NCBI RefSeq assembly: GCF_025698545.1
Contig: NC_068569.1
Coordinates: 4,092,001-4,156,000, forward strand
Length of the DNA stretch: 64,000 nt
Direction of reading: 5' to 3'
Origin: Gossypium raimondii
Lineage: Eukaryota; Streptophyta; Magnoliopsida; Malvales; Malvaceae
Position numbers and translations under genes: made by a program. Under the pieces are notes generated by a model that made no database searches, was not told the origin of the DNA, and saw only the letters and a program-made list of their open reading frames with translations. Positions 13,037-25,992 of the stretch are shown piece by piece (positions within the stretch are counted from its first letter, which is position 1; each line of letters starts with the position of its first letter).

Positions 13037-15595
13037 ATGGGTTTTGGTTTCTTGGGTTCTATACTAATCCTATCACTCTTCTTCAAGCATTTTACCTGCC
13101 AACTGCCCAATACAGATGAGTATTATGTCTCTGATTTCTTGAAGAAGATGAGCTCAAACTCTTCTTTATCCTACTTCTCTGATTCTGGTTGTTCATGGAA
13201 AGGGGTGCACTGTGATACCAAGAAGGAGAGTGTTCTTGGTTTAAAGGCTTCAGGTTTAGGCCTTTCTGGTTTAATTCCTGATACCACCATCGGTAAGCTG
13301 ATCCAGCTTCAGTCTTTGGATCTTAGCAATAACAAAATCACTGCTTTGCCTTCAGACTTATGGAGTTTAGGCTCACTTAAGAGTCTTAATCTCTCCTCTA
13401 ATCAGATTTCTGGGTTTCTGCCTAACAATATTGGCAACTTTGGTCAGCTTGAAGTCATTGATCTTTCTGGCAATAATTTCACTGGGGAAATTCCCACAGC
13501 TATAAGCTCCCTAGCTAGTTTACGAGTGCTTAAGCTTGCTGGAAATGGATTTGAATGGAGAATTCCAACAGGGATTCTAAGTTGCCGGTCTTTGGTTTCG
13601 CTCGACCTCTCGTTAAATCGTCTAAATGGTTCCTTGCCAGATGGTTTTGGTGCAGCTTTTCCTATGCTCAGAACTTTAAACCTTGCCAGAAATGAAATTA
13701 ACGGCCATGTCATGGATTTTGCAGAAATGAAGTCTCTTACTAGCCTTAACATTTCAGGGAACTTGTTTAAGGGTTCAGTTATGGGTGTCTTTCAAGGGCA
13801 ACTGGAGGTGATTGACCTTAGCAAGAACCAGTTTCAAGGTCACATTTCTCAGGTACAATTCACTTCTACTTGCAAGTGGTCTCATTTGGTTTATCTGGAC
13901 TTGTCTGAAAACCAGCTTAGTGGAGAAATTTTCCTAAATCTGAGTCAAGCTAGAAACCTTAAACATCTTAGTCTTGCATGCAATAGATTTGCTAGACAGA
14001 AATTTCCCGGAATTAAAATGCTTTTGGGATTAGAGCATCTCAATTTGTCTAAAACCAGCCTCATTGGTCATATTCCTGATGAAATTTTACGACTCAGTAA
14101 TTTACAAGCACTTGATGTTTCATCAAACCATCTCACTGGCCATATTCCATCATTGTCTCACAAAAGCCTCAAAATAATTGATGTTTCACACAACAATTTG
14201 AGTGGAGAAATTCCCATTTCTCTCTTAGAAAAACTCACAGGGATGGAAAGGTACAACTTCTCTTACAACAACTTGACCCTTTGTGATTCAGGGCTTTCTC
14301 CTGAGACCTTGGAAACAGCATTTTATGGCTCATTAAACAGCTGTCCCATAGCTGCAAATCCAATCTTTTTCAAAAGAAAAGCCAATAGACATAGGGGGTA
14401 TACACTTGCCTTAGCTTTAACCTTCTCTATGGTGTTCTTGCTCGCTGGCTTGCTGTTCCTAGCCTTCGGTTGCAAAAGGAAGTCCAGGACATGGGTAGTT
14501 AAGCAACCCTCATATAAAGAGGAACAGAATATTTCAGGTCCCTTTTCTTTCCAAACTGATTCAACCACTTGGGTGGCTGATGTTAAGCAGGCAACTTTAG
14601 TCCCTGTAGTGATTTTTGAGAAACCACTATTAAATATCTCATTTGCAGACCTCTTGTCTGCAACTTCAAATTTTGATCGAGACACTCTACTAGCTGAAGG
14701 AAAATTTGGACCTGTTTATAGAGGATTTCTGCCTGGTGGAATTCATGTAGCTGTTAAAGTTTTGGTTCATGGATCAACGTTGACGGACCAAGAAGCTGCT
14801 AGAGAGCTTGAGTACCTTGGTCGAATCAAGCACCCCAATCTTGTTCCATTAACAGGATATTGCTTGGCCGGGGATCAAAGGATTGCTATTTATGATTACA
14901 TGGAAAATGGGAACTTGCAGAATTTGCTACATGACTTGCCACTTGGTGTTCAAGCAACAGAGGACTGGAGCACTGATACCTGGGAAGAAGACAACAATGG
15001 GATACAAAATGTTGGCTCTGAAGGGTTGTTAACAACATGGGCGTTTCGACACAAAATATCCCTTGGCACTGCAAGAGCATTAGCATTTCTTCATCATGGC
15101 TGCTCACCTCCAATAATCCATAGAGATGTTAAAGCTAGTAGTGTTTATCTTGACTTAAATTTGGAGCCTAGATTATCCGACTTTGGATTGGCCAAGATTT
15201 TTGGAACTGGTCTAGAGGATGAAATCGCCCGTGGATCACCTGGATATGTACCACCAGAATTTTCTCAGCTCGAATGTGATGCCCCCACACCAAAATCTGA
15301 TGTATATTGCTTTGGTGTTGTTTTGTTTGAGCTGATCACGGGGAAAAAGCCAATTGGAGACAATTATCCAGAAGAGCAAGATGCAAATTTAGTGAGTTGG
15401 GTACGAGGATTGGTGAGAAGGAATCAAGGATTACAAGCTATTGATCCTAAAATTCGTGATACAGGTCCAGATTACCAAATGGAGGAGGCCCTCAAGATTG
15501 GATATCTGTGCACAGCGGATCTTCCTACCAAGCGACCAAGCATGCAACAGATTGTTGGTCTGCTCAAGGATATTGAACCAAGGGCTTCTCAATGA
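13037..15595 (+). CDS. LRR receptor-like protein kinase, At2g24230 type
   Basis: Plasma-membrane receptor-like kinase with an extracellular leucine-rich repeat domain; ligand unknown. Uninterrupted coding exon of 852 aa. Signal peptide at residues 1-26 or so ([16 protein letters not shown]...); LRR N-cap with paired Cys (CSWKGVHC); about a dozen and a half LRRs of the SLDLSxNxxxGxxP type to about residue 430; transmembrane helix at about 455-477 followed by a basic CKRKS stop-transfer; kinase domain from about 540. Kinase motifs seen: VAVKVL lysine, HRDVKAS with catalytic Asp697, [17 protein letters not shown] activation loop and [11 protein letters not shown]. The glycine loop reads [11 protein letters not shown], so its first Gly is replaced by Glu. 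The frame stays open upstream to 12710, but that ATG lies in a likely leader intron and no Met occurs between, so I start at 13037. I recall the Arabidopsis relative as a similar length. Confidence 0.9.
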   Translation: MGFGFLGSILILSLFFKHFTCQLPNTDEYYVSDFLKKMSSNSSLSYFSDSGCSWKGVHCDTKKESVLGLKASGLGLSGLIPDTTIGKLIQLQSLDLSNNKITALPSDLWSLGSLKSLNLSSNQISGFLPNNIGNFGQLEVIDLSGNNFTGEIPTAISSLASLRVLKLAGNGFEWRIPTGILSCRSLVSLDLSLNRLNGSLPDGFGAAFPMLRTLNLARNEINGHVMDFAEMKSLTSLNISGNLFKGSVMGVFQGQLEVIDLSKNQFQGHISQVQFTSTCKWSHLVYLDLSENQLSGEIFLNLSQARNLKHLSLACNRFARQKFPGIKMLLGLEHLNLSKTSLIGHIPDEILRLSNLQALDVSSNHLTGHIPSLSHKSLKIIDVSHNNLSGEIPISLLEKLTGMERYNFSYNNLTLCDSGLSPETLETAFYGSLNSCPIAANPIFFKRKANRHRGYTLALALTFSMVFLLAGLLFLAFGCKRKSRTWVVKQPSYKEEQNISGPFSFQTDSTTWVADVKQATLVPVVIFEKPLLNISFADLLSATSNFDRDTLLAEGKFGPVYRGFLPGGIHVAVKVLVHGSTLTDQEAARELEYLGRIKHPNLVPLTGYCLAGDQRIAIYDYMENGNLQNLLHDLPLGVQATEDWSTDTWEEDNNGIQNVGSEGLLTTWAFRHKISLGTARALAFLHHGCSPPIIHRDVKASSVYLDLNLEPRLSDFGLAKIFGTGLEDEIARGSPGYVPPEFSQLECDAPTPKSDVYCFGVVLFELITGKKPIGDNYPEEQDANLVSWVRGLVRRNQGLQAIDPKIRDTGPDYQMEEALKIGYLCTADLPTKRPSMQQIVGLLKDIEPRASQ

Positions 15596-18500
15596 GAAAC
15601 AATGACTATAAGTTGCCTCCTTTTTTTTGTTCTTTTTCCTTCTAAATTTGTTTGTTTTTGTACCATGAGTTTTTTACCTTATGCCACCATAGGAGAGGGT
15701 GTACAGTAATTCTTATGTCTTGGACTAATATCTTTCTTCACCTTTCAATTGTTGGCATCATAGTATAATTTAACGAGTTTGATCCTTGAAGATTGAATCA
15801 CTTTCCGTTGTTGGCACTCATTTTGCTTTTATCTTCATACAAACAAGCAAATTGATTGTGCATTTGTGTTATAAAACCAGTAAATGTAATGGAGTCTCGA
15901 CTGTATGCTACTGCTTGCATTCTTTACAGGTTACTTTTATTTTTGGTGATGGACCACTGCTTCACCCTCAATGGAGGACATACTGTGCGGCTACATGAAG
16001 GAAGGAAAATGTGAGTTGTGCTTGTCAAATATTCAATCTGGTTAATGATATTTGTTCCATGATAAGAAAATTTTATAGCTCAATACCAAGTATATTAAGA
16101 CTTTAAAATAGATATTAATACATTGCAGAATAAAGGTGGCAGTGATGGAGAAAGATTCCCACCAAAAGTTATAAGACATGTACACTTGAACTGCTAATCA
16201 TGTAAGATCATATACTTGTTAATACACTTTTTCAAATGCTTAAGAATTTACTACCACACTAGATATCATCATGAGGCACTTATATTAACACCCCATAATG
16301 TTTTGGGTCATGTCAAATCATATAGTCTAGATAATTTTTTTAAATAGGTAGCTTAATTGGGTTGGTTGCCTGGCATCTTTTGTGACTTTGACTTTCAGCA
16401 TGTGAAAGGTGGAAATTGCAAAAGAAAAACACCCATCTTATGTATTTAAAAATTGAGACACGTTCCAGGAAAACCTAAGGAGGAAGCTTGTAAGCAATGT
16501 AAAAGTTAAGGGAAGAAAAAGAAAATATTGACCTAAAGTCCAAAATTGGAGATAGCAAATTTCTACCAATGGGCCATATAGGCTATAGCATCATGGGTTG
16601 GTGTAGAAAAAAGCTGTCCTTGGTTAGCATGCTGGAATTTTCCACACTCACTTGGACATATAGCATCATAGGAGATTGGTATGAAGATTTGGCTCCAAAT
16701 TTTATGCATCAGTTGGTTGATGTAATGATTGTGAACAAAATTCATGATCATCATGTGGACTAAAGGGATGTGCTTGTTTCCAGATTATTTTACCTGGACA
16801 AACATCATTGAGAAAGCAACTACATCTTTAGGCTATTCTATCATATCAATTTAGGAGATGAATACATTTTGAATAATGACTGGTATACAAGGCCGTTCTT
16901 ATTCAATTCAATTACTTAAATTAGGAGCTCACTTGCCCAATACAAGAGAGTAAAGTTGCGTGGTTGCAAATTCCCCAGTTCATGGACTCTGCAGTGACAA
17001 GCATGGGCAAATCCGTGAATCACGGTGACGGTGGAAATCAATGCTACGAGGCAGTATGGGGAAAGTTTATGCCACCTTCATAATTCAACAAGGTGGTCCA
17101 GGAGGGAGCAGAGGCAGATTAAAGGAAGTAATGCCAGTTTTGAACCAACTTAACATATATAACTTAGGCTAAATCTAAATTATGACTATATATTATAAAT
17201 AAGTTTAAATAAAAAACATAGATACTAAAATGGGGTTAAATTGGTGAAGTCAATATTATATATCGGTTTTAACTAAAATCAAATACATCCCTTAAATAAA
17301 TAAATTTCCAACAACAATCTAAGCCCTCAGCTTAGAAGCATTGGATCTTCACCCAAAAACCCAACTCGTGGGTTTGAATGTAGTTCTGTTTGTGCTGTGC
17401 GAATCAACTGTAAGGAACTCACTTTGGGCTTAATATTTATGGGCCACATATCTCTGAGTTTGTCTTGAATAACAGAAATAGGGTACTGGAATTAAAAAAA
17501 TATATAAAGTTTGCCTACAACTACTTCCTTGATCAAATTTTACTCAAGATTCAAAGCCATGAAAATGAATGTACATTTTCTACCAAAAGCTACCTTCCAT
17601 GTCATTTTGACCCAAGACTATTAAACAAACAAAGTTGATTGGGGTTGGGTTTTGGTGCCTCATTTTAGGCCCATGGATTCTAATGTTAAATTCTTCTACT
17701 AGTCCTTTTACTTTGCACAAGTTATGGATTTAGTTATTGTACTTTAATTTGATCAGCTCCTATACTTTTTTTCATTTTGAATTTTTAGCTTTGACCCAAG
17801 TAGTAGCAATTAAACCCGTTTCGTTAAATTCTTTTACTGTGCGTCCAATTATAAATTTAACCTATATTTTAAAATTTGAAAAAGTATAAAGACTACGTAT
17901 GACCAAATTAAAGTACATCTATAACCTTTATGAAGTACAAGAATTAATAACTGGACATTCTTTTTTATTTGGTTGTACTTATTCAAACATTTATGTTTGT
18001 AAAAGATTTAAAATAAAAAATAAATAGGATAATATTACAAATCGGTTAAAAACATACAAAATTTTAAATTATTTTATACAATTTAAAAATAAATGGAATC
18101 AATTTATGAAAATTACTATCAAGATAATAATCCAAATAAAAGATCTTCAAACTACCAACAGCAGCCGCCCTTTTCTTGTCTCACACGTCCAGTATCTTCC
18201 CTAGCAGCTCTTCATTTTGGGTAAGTAGGCACATGAAAATGCTTTTGAAAAATATATGGAAAATGTGCTATTATTAAAAAAATATATAGTTGGAAGTTAA
18301 AATGGTTTTTTGGATTATAATAGAGAATAATAAAAAATTAGTTAAGATATATAAATAATCTTACATGAAATATATATTTTAAATTCTTTTTAAATAACTA
18401 ATATAAATTAATTATACATAAAATATTTTAGAAATTTAAATATAATAATAAATTATTAGTTAAAATGGTTTTTTGGATTATGCTTTTGAAACCTGTGATT

Positions 18501-18832
18501 ATCTTACTGGTCCGTTTTGCTAGCCATTTTAAAAATAACCGCAGTTTGCGTGACATTGATAACAACAATTATTACCTTAAAGAAACATTAGCAGGCAGAT
18601 GTCGCCCATCCGCTGCCTCCCAACAGAGAAGATGACCTAGCCTTCGCTTAAGATAGATGGATACTTTCTTTCCCTTCTGTCGGTTTTTCTTTTTTATACA
18701 CATATGTTTTTCGTCAACAGAACCAAAACCCATCTCTCTAAATTATGATTATTTTTTAGAGATAGTATCAGGAACAGGTTTGCCTCTTACTAGAACATCA
18801 TATCATCATATTTTGAAATATCTATTGAAGAG
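15596..18832. other. Intergenic region, no gene seen
   Basis: Contains the RLK 3' UTR, then mixed unique and repeat-like DNA. At 16930-17110 a patch is less A+T-rich than its surroundings and holds a 30-codon frame of unknown meaning. From about 17690 to 17960 the sequence has the feel of a decayed dispersed repeat. Between 18180 and 18620 it is A+T-rich and includes an exact re-use of TTAAAATGGTTTTTTGGATTA at 18298 and 18462. The end is the promoter and leader of the BAHD gene. I see no coding region. Confidence 0.5.
17690..17960. repeat. Possible dispersed noncoding repeat
   Basis: A run of phrases such as 'TTTAGTTATTGTACTTTAATTTGATCA' style text, shorter and longer variants of which I see again near 400, 2780, 22740, 23110 and 40340 in this window. 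They carry no coding content and no clear terminal repeats. Such low-complexity, phrase-like repeats are frequent between genes in Malvaceae. Family not determined. Confidence 0.3.
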
Positions 18833-20433
18833 ATGGATGTTACTGTAAAGGGATCCACCATGATACGCCCTGCTCAAGATACTCCTAAAGAAAGGCAATG
18901 GATTTCAAATCTGGACATGGTGATGGCAACATACCATGTCCCTTTGCTTTTTTTCTACAAACCAAATGGTTCCTCTGATTTCTTTAAGCCTCAAGTGCTT
19001 AAGGAGGCTTTAAGCAAGACTCTTGTGCCATTCTATCCTATGGCTGGGAGGTTGGGACTTGATGAAAATGGTAGGCTCGAGATATTATGCAACGCAGAGG
19101 GTGTTCTGTGGATAGAAGCTGAAACTACATCGGCCATGGATGATCTTGAAGGTTTTACTCCCAGCTCAGAACTGCGGAAACTGGTTCCCACGGTTGATTA
19201 CTCTGGAGATATCAGTTCTTATCCGCTTGTTATGGCCCAGGTAAGTGAATGAGAGAATGAAAAACTATTATGGTATTATAGATGACAACTGTTACTTGTA
19301 GTAGGAGACCAAGGATAAGCTCAGAAAAAAATCAAACAGCCTGATGATAATTAATGAAGTTAAAACACAAGAAAAACTAAGCTATCAGCTAAGAAGTTAA
19401 TATATTTTGCTTCAAAAAGGTTATTTGTGTGTGTATTATGCTATATAGGCAATTGGAAACTGGAAAGCTTAAAAGCTTTATTGTTGTGTGTATATTTTGC
19501 TAGGTAACTACTTTTAAATGCGGTGGAGTCTGTCTTGGAATCGCAACTCATCACACTTTGACTGATGGGACAACGGCCCTTCATTTCATCAATAGTTGGT
19601 CTGAACTGGCAAGAGCCTTGCCCCAAATTAGTATGCCACCACTTATTGACCGAACCCTTCTCCGAGCAAGAGCGCCACCAATCCCTAGATTTCATCATCT
19701 CGAATATGACCCACCTCCTTCCTTAAACACCTGTATGTCACTTGGCCCTAATAATCATAAACCCTCCACCGTATCTGTTTTCAAGATCACACAAAATCAA
19801 CTCAATACCCTAAAAGCCAAGTCATCGGAACATGGAAACAAAACCAATTACAGCACCTACACCATTCTAGCTGCATACATATGGCGCTGTGCAACTAAAG
19901 CTCGGGGCCTATCATATGATCAACCAACCAAGTTATACATGCCAACTAATGGACGCCCTAGACTACATCCTCCCCTCCCATCAAGGTATGTGGGCAATGC
20001 AATGTTCACGGCTTCATTAATTGCTCTATCTGAAAATCTCCAATCAGAACCGTTTGTAAATACCCTAGAGCGAGTTCATGGAACATTGAGAAGGATGGAC
20101 AATGAGTATCTAAGATCAGCTCTTGACTACCTAGAAACACTGCCAGATATAACAGCTGCCAGGAGAGCACCAGACACTTTCCAGTGCCCAAACCTAAATA
20201 TCATAAATTGGATACGACTGTCTATACACGATGCAGATTTTGGATGGGGTCGACCAATATACATGGGTCCAGCAAACATTGTCCATGAAGGAAAAATATA
20301 CCTACTACCAAGTCCAACCGATGATGGGAGCTTGTCAGTGGTAGCATGCCTACAGACCGCTCATATGAAACTCTTCGAGAAACATCTATACGAAGGCTTG
20401 ATGTCATTTGACAAAATAAAAGCTCGATATTAG
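18833..20433 (+). CDS. BAHD acyltransferase, hydroxycinnamoyltransferase (HCT)-like
   Basis: Cytosolic enzyme that moves an acyl group from a CoA thioester to an alcohol or amine; HCT relatives transfer p-coumaroyl or caffeoyl groups to shikimate or quinate. Two exons, 18833-19240 and 19504-20433 (phase 0), give 445 aa. The N-terminus (MDVTVKGSTMIRPAQDTP) and VPFYPMAGRL are family features. The catalytic HxxxDG motif is present as HTLTDG, and the structural DFGWG motif as DADFGWGRP. An Arg lies just before it (WIRLSIHDADFGWG), as in shikimate-binding HCTs. Unlike true lignin HCTs, the catalytic motif is HHTLTDG, not HHAADG, so substrate may differ. A damaged paralogue lies 5.6 kb downstream, beyond SKIP1 on the other strand. 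Family certain, substrate unknown. Confidence 0.9.
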
Positions 20434-20510
20434 TTGTTTGTTCTCTCTATCAATATTAGTTGTTTCTTTTTCTTTAACTAAAACTTTTTTGTTTGAATCC
20501 TGTTCATTTG

Positions 20511-21058
20511 AAATTTAACACCTAAGCTGGCCTGGCGGATGTTGATGGAAGCCGATAAATTATGGGTTAGGACTTTGTTGGGGAAGTGATGTTCCACAGG
20601 CACATGTCTATGAGTGTTCACCACATTCATCGTATCCCATGGAAAATTCTTGTGTGTTTTCTCTTGTGGGAAATAAGGCTGTATAGAAACTCTGTGATAT
20701 TTGATGAAGGAAGGAGGGAACTCAATATGGCCACAACAGTTTTATCTAGGAATATTTTCCTACCAAACTTTCTAGGTGTAACATGAAAAGTTGGAAACCA
20801 CCCCTAGAAGGGTGGTATAATTAAATACGGATGGGTCTTTTATTGGTAATCCAGGTAGGGGAGTAGCAGTAGCTATAATACGATATGATTAGGGGGCCTG
20901 GGTATTCATAATCGTCCACCGGTCTGTATTGAGCCTGTTTTGAAGGCTGTGATGTTCATGCCTGTGGGATCATTTTGTACCGTACCTTTGTTTAATTATG
21001 TTATGTTCCGCTTTCTGATTTTTTTTTAAAAAGAAAGAAAGAAAGAATTTTACCACCT
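20511..21058 (+). mobile_element. 5'-truncated LINE with RNase H-like remnant
   Basis: From 20524 to 21045 the sequence encodes scraps typical of the end of plant LINE ORF2: LAWRMLMEADKLWVRTL, then LLWEIRLYRNSVIF, then WKPPLEGW and NTDGSFIGNPGRG of the RNase H domain, with frameshifts and stops between them. It ends in an A/G-rich tail. Near-matching 13-base flanks, AAATTTAACACCT (20511) and AATTTTACCACCT (21046), look like an aged target-site duplication with two mismatches. The matching flank of the second BAHD copy (about 26060) has the empty site. So this is a 5'-truncated insertion of about 520 bases placed after the duplication. It is degraded and cannot move by itself. Confidence 0.75.
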
Positions 21059-21447
21059 GGATTCCCTATCTCTAATTTGAAGCACTGCGTATCATCCTAA
21101 CCAAGCTAAATATATTTCATATACTAAACAATTTAACTTTAACCTTCTGTGGATAATACAGTGACAAACTCGAGCCTTGAGAAGAAAAACAACTTCTAAC
21201 AAATGAACCCAGAAAACAGTGACAATTCCAAACAGGCTCATGTGTTATGTTCTTTTTACTGTTTCAGAGGTAAACAATGGAGGAAGGAGAAATTAGTAAT
21301 AGGAAAACAAGTGCTATATTAATACCAATTGAGCAAAAAGAAAACCAATCCATCATACAAGCAGACATAAATATATGATTGATAACATCTTAACACGCAA
21401 ATAGTAAAGTCAAGGAACACAAATCAGGTTCCTGTTTTTTCCTTCTC

Positions 21448-22469
21448 CTAGATTCGAAAAACATCAGTTTGAAACCTCTCATCATACAACCTCCAATGCC
21501 CGTATCTCTCAGTGTGAAAAACTGACCTGGGTATATAGAAATTTGGCTTCTTCACTTCCTTCAAATCCTTCAGATTTGATGTCGCGTTCAGAATGTCCCG
21601 ACTGGTTAAGTTAGCACATCCAGACAGATCAAGGTGCTCCAGTTGCGAACAGCCTTCACAAATGGAACCTAATCCTTTAGCTGACAATTTCGAGAATCTG
21701 ATTTCAAGATGTTCCAATTGAGGCATAAATTTCGCAATAACAGCAGCCTCAGTATCTCCGTCTTGTGGACAAGCATTTAGATACTCATCTGGAACAATTC
21801 CCACGTGTTGCGATGGGTCCAACCAATTCATCAAATTCCGTTTTAGGATCTTCAAATTGGGACAATTCCGACCAATTAACGATAAAGATTCGTGTGAGAT
21901 TTCGTAGCAGTAACTGATGTTGAGCTGTTTAAGGTTCCGACAATGATACGCTATTTGAGCCATCGACGCATCGGTCACGCGAGGACAGCTTTTTATGGAA
22001 AGAACTTGGAGATTTGGACACCTTGAAAACAAAATTGAAAATCAGTGATGGAAATTTGAGGAAAAAAAATGTAAAACTGGGAAACGGCGTCGCAGATGAA
22101 ATACCTTTGAGCGGCGAAATTGAGAGAGAGATCGGAGCAGTGACGGGTAAGGATCTGGGTTAGGTTACAGTTGCTCCAGGTGATGACCGATCGGAGCATG
22201 GAGTCGATTCGTCTTTCGAATTCGGGGGTCCACCAGCGGGTTGACTCGGAGGAGGAATCGAAGCGAGTTTCGAGATCGAAGACGGAGTTGAGAGAGGGAT
22301 CCTTGCAGGCGTTGAACCATGGTTTGCAGACAAGCATAGGACCGGTCCATCGGTGCTCGAAAGTGAGTCGGGAAAGGATGTTGAGGAGGCATTCGTGGGT
22401 TAACTCGGCCCAATCGGAGATGAGTACAGACTCGGCATCAGTTTCCCCGGTTCCTTCTTTGCACTCCAT
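21448..22469 (-). CDS. SKIP1: F-box/LRR protein SKIP1
   Basis: Substrate-recognition subunit of an SCF ubiquitin ligase; SKIP1 was named for its interaction with the SKP1-like ASK proteins. Two exons on the minus strand, 22469-22105 and 22021-21448, joined in phase 2, give 312 aa, near the family's 300. An F-box covers about residues 19-66 (WAELTHECLLNILSRL... WTGPMLVCKPWFNACKDPSL). It is followed by cysteine-containing LRRs of the form CPNLQVLSIKSCPRVTD, CRNLKQLNISYCYEIS and CSQLEHLDLSGCANLT. The tail ...YERFQTDVFRI-like end (here YDERFQTDVFRI) closes the protein. It lies between the two BAHD copies on the opposite strand. A 16-base piece around its start codon recurs at 26135, beside the second BAHD copy. 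Confidence 0.9.
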
Positions 22470-24445
22470 GTTAGAAAACGATCCTTTCGGGAAGCAGCAA
22501 CTATTGTTTCCCTCTGCTGTAAAAACTATAATTCGCTGACTTGTGGATAACGAATCGGATAAAATAGTAATTTACGGGAAAAGCGTTTGATCGCTTTTGC
22601 TTTATTTTTTCTACCATAAATTATTTTGATTTTCTTCCCAATAATCCAAACTCTAAAAATTTATTAGTTATTTTTCCATATAAAAGAAATTTTATTAGTT
22701 TCATTCCCGTCCGATATAGAAAAGATTTATCTTTTAAAAGTTCAACAATTATGTCTCTTGTTTAAATTATTAATTTTATTAAATTATTAAGCTTTTGAAA
22801 TTAAATATTTTAATCATTTTTATTACTTGTCATTAGATGAGCGACGAAAAATTAATGTGAACCAATAAAAAAGTCTAGGTCAATTTTTCATCACAGTGAC
22901 TAAAATATTTAATTTCGCAAAGTTTAACGACTAAATCAAAAAAATTAATAGTTGAGTGACCAAAATAAAATCTAAGACATAGTTCGGTGACTATCTTTAT
23001 AGTTTATCTTTTTTTAAAATATGAATAATTATTTGGTACATTTGAGGTGCAAATTTTTAACTCTAGGTTGAGAAATTGACAAATATCTTTAAGTTATATT
23101 TAAAAGGCTTAAACAACAAAATGATACCTAAACTATACGGGTCTTCTCAAATTGCTATCTAAACTTTTTTTGGTCAGAACTGATACCTAAGCTATTAAAC
23201 CGTTACTCATTTTAATCCAACTGGTAAGTCTCATTAAACAAAAGCCAATTACAACTTGTTACGTAGACTTTTATTTATTTTATCGTAATTTTCAATATGA
23301 TAGTGTTATCATAATTTATTATATTTTCTTCTCATCAAATAATTTTTACCAAATTTTTTTACATTTTCTTATCAACCGAACACAAAAAAAAAAAAAAAAT
23401 TGATTGTTTCCTTGTACAAAGCTTCCACCATTTTATCATAGGTTTAATGATAATTTTAGCTACTAACGTTTGCATGTTTTGTCAAAATGCCTCTAATTAT
23501 ATTATTGAGTCTTTTTTTACCATTAACTTTTGATTTTTTTCAAATTGCATTTTTAACAGATTTAATAAATAAATTCACGAGATTTAATGAATAAATTCAA
23601 TATTTCAGTCTCTCTTTTCTTTCAAAAGGTTTCAATCTTTCACATGTTTGTTTATTGAGAAGTTTTCTATTGGGTTAATTTTTTTAGATAATTACATTTA
23701 TTCTCTTAAAATTAAGAGTTATTTTTTAATTTAATGTATTATTTATTTGTTTTCCACATGCAATTATCTTATTGAGTTATTTAAGTAATAAATTATATCT
23801 CATTACAAATATTTCACACATGAAATTCTACATCCATTTTAACAAAATATGTAAATACTATCAAATTTCTCATTAAACCTTTTATCATATTCTAACTCCA
23901 ACTGCTTTTACCATCTTCAAACTTTGAATGTTATATTTTCTTCACAAATTGCAAGATATATAATGCTACTAAATATTTTTATAGGTCTAAAAGTCGGTTC
24001 AAAGTAGATCTATTTCCAGAAAAATAATTTCCCAAGCCTATTTTTTTCAAATCGATCAGAGTTAAAATAATTTTTAGGTCGTGAGATTTTTGAGAAAAAT
24101 TGCATTACCGTTCTAAATTAAAAACAACAACAAAAAATTTAATTATGGTACTATAAAAAATTAACCATGGATTACAAATTTAACTATGGTAAACTAACCA
24201 TGGATTACAAATTCAAAACAAGTTATCATTTCGTTTTCATTTGAGTGGCATCTTTTTTCTTAGTTCAAACATTTTTTCCTCAATCTGTCCTATTCATTCA
24301 CAGATTTTTTTATTTTATTTTCAGACAGCGAGAAATGAATTTTCAATTAAATCTATCCATTTTCTTCAAAACTTCTTCATTAGTTCGTTTTCTGAGAGAG
24401 CAAAGGTAAGATCAGAAACTGGTGTGCATCAGATCAGAGTTTGAG
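22470..24445. other. Intergenic region with dispersed repeats
   Basis: Holds the SKIP1 promoter, then A+T-rich DNA. About 22735-23010 and 23105-23290 look like two decayed noncoding repeats (phrases built on 'GACTAAAATATTTAA' and 'GATACCTAAACTA'). At 24145-24215 a short motif containing AACCATGGATTACAAATT occurs twice, 40 bases apart. Nothing here looks coding. The final 200 bases are presumably the promoter and leader of the second BAHD copy; they do not resemble the upstream region of the first copy. Confidence 0.45.
22735..23010. repeat. Possible dispersed noncoding repeat
   Basis: A 275-base stretch made of variants of 'agtgaccaaaat / gtgactaaaatattt' with a mirrored tone on the two sides (ACTTGTCATTAGATG... 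and ...GTTCGGTGACTATC). I recognise the style as an abundant intergenic repeat of Malvaceae but cannot assign a family, and I see no coding remnant. Confidence 0.35.
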
Positions 24446-25874
<1,429 letters not shown>

Positions 25875-25992
25875 TTGATGATGGGAGCTTGTCATTGGTA
25901 GCATGCCTACAGACCCCTCATATGAAACCCTTCGAGGAACATCTATACCAAGGCTTGATGTCATCTGAGAACAAAAAGGCTCGATATTAGTT

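Noticed and set aside
16563-16763. Overlapping 63/64-codon frames on both strands
   Set aside because: Mutual mirror frames without coding bias; no splice sites or known domain.
13037-20433. Biosynthetic cluster formed by BAHD genes and neighbours
   Set aside because: Neighbouring genes are unrelated housekeeping or signalling genes; no P450, CoA ligase or other pathway partner is present.
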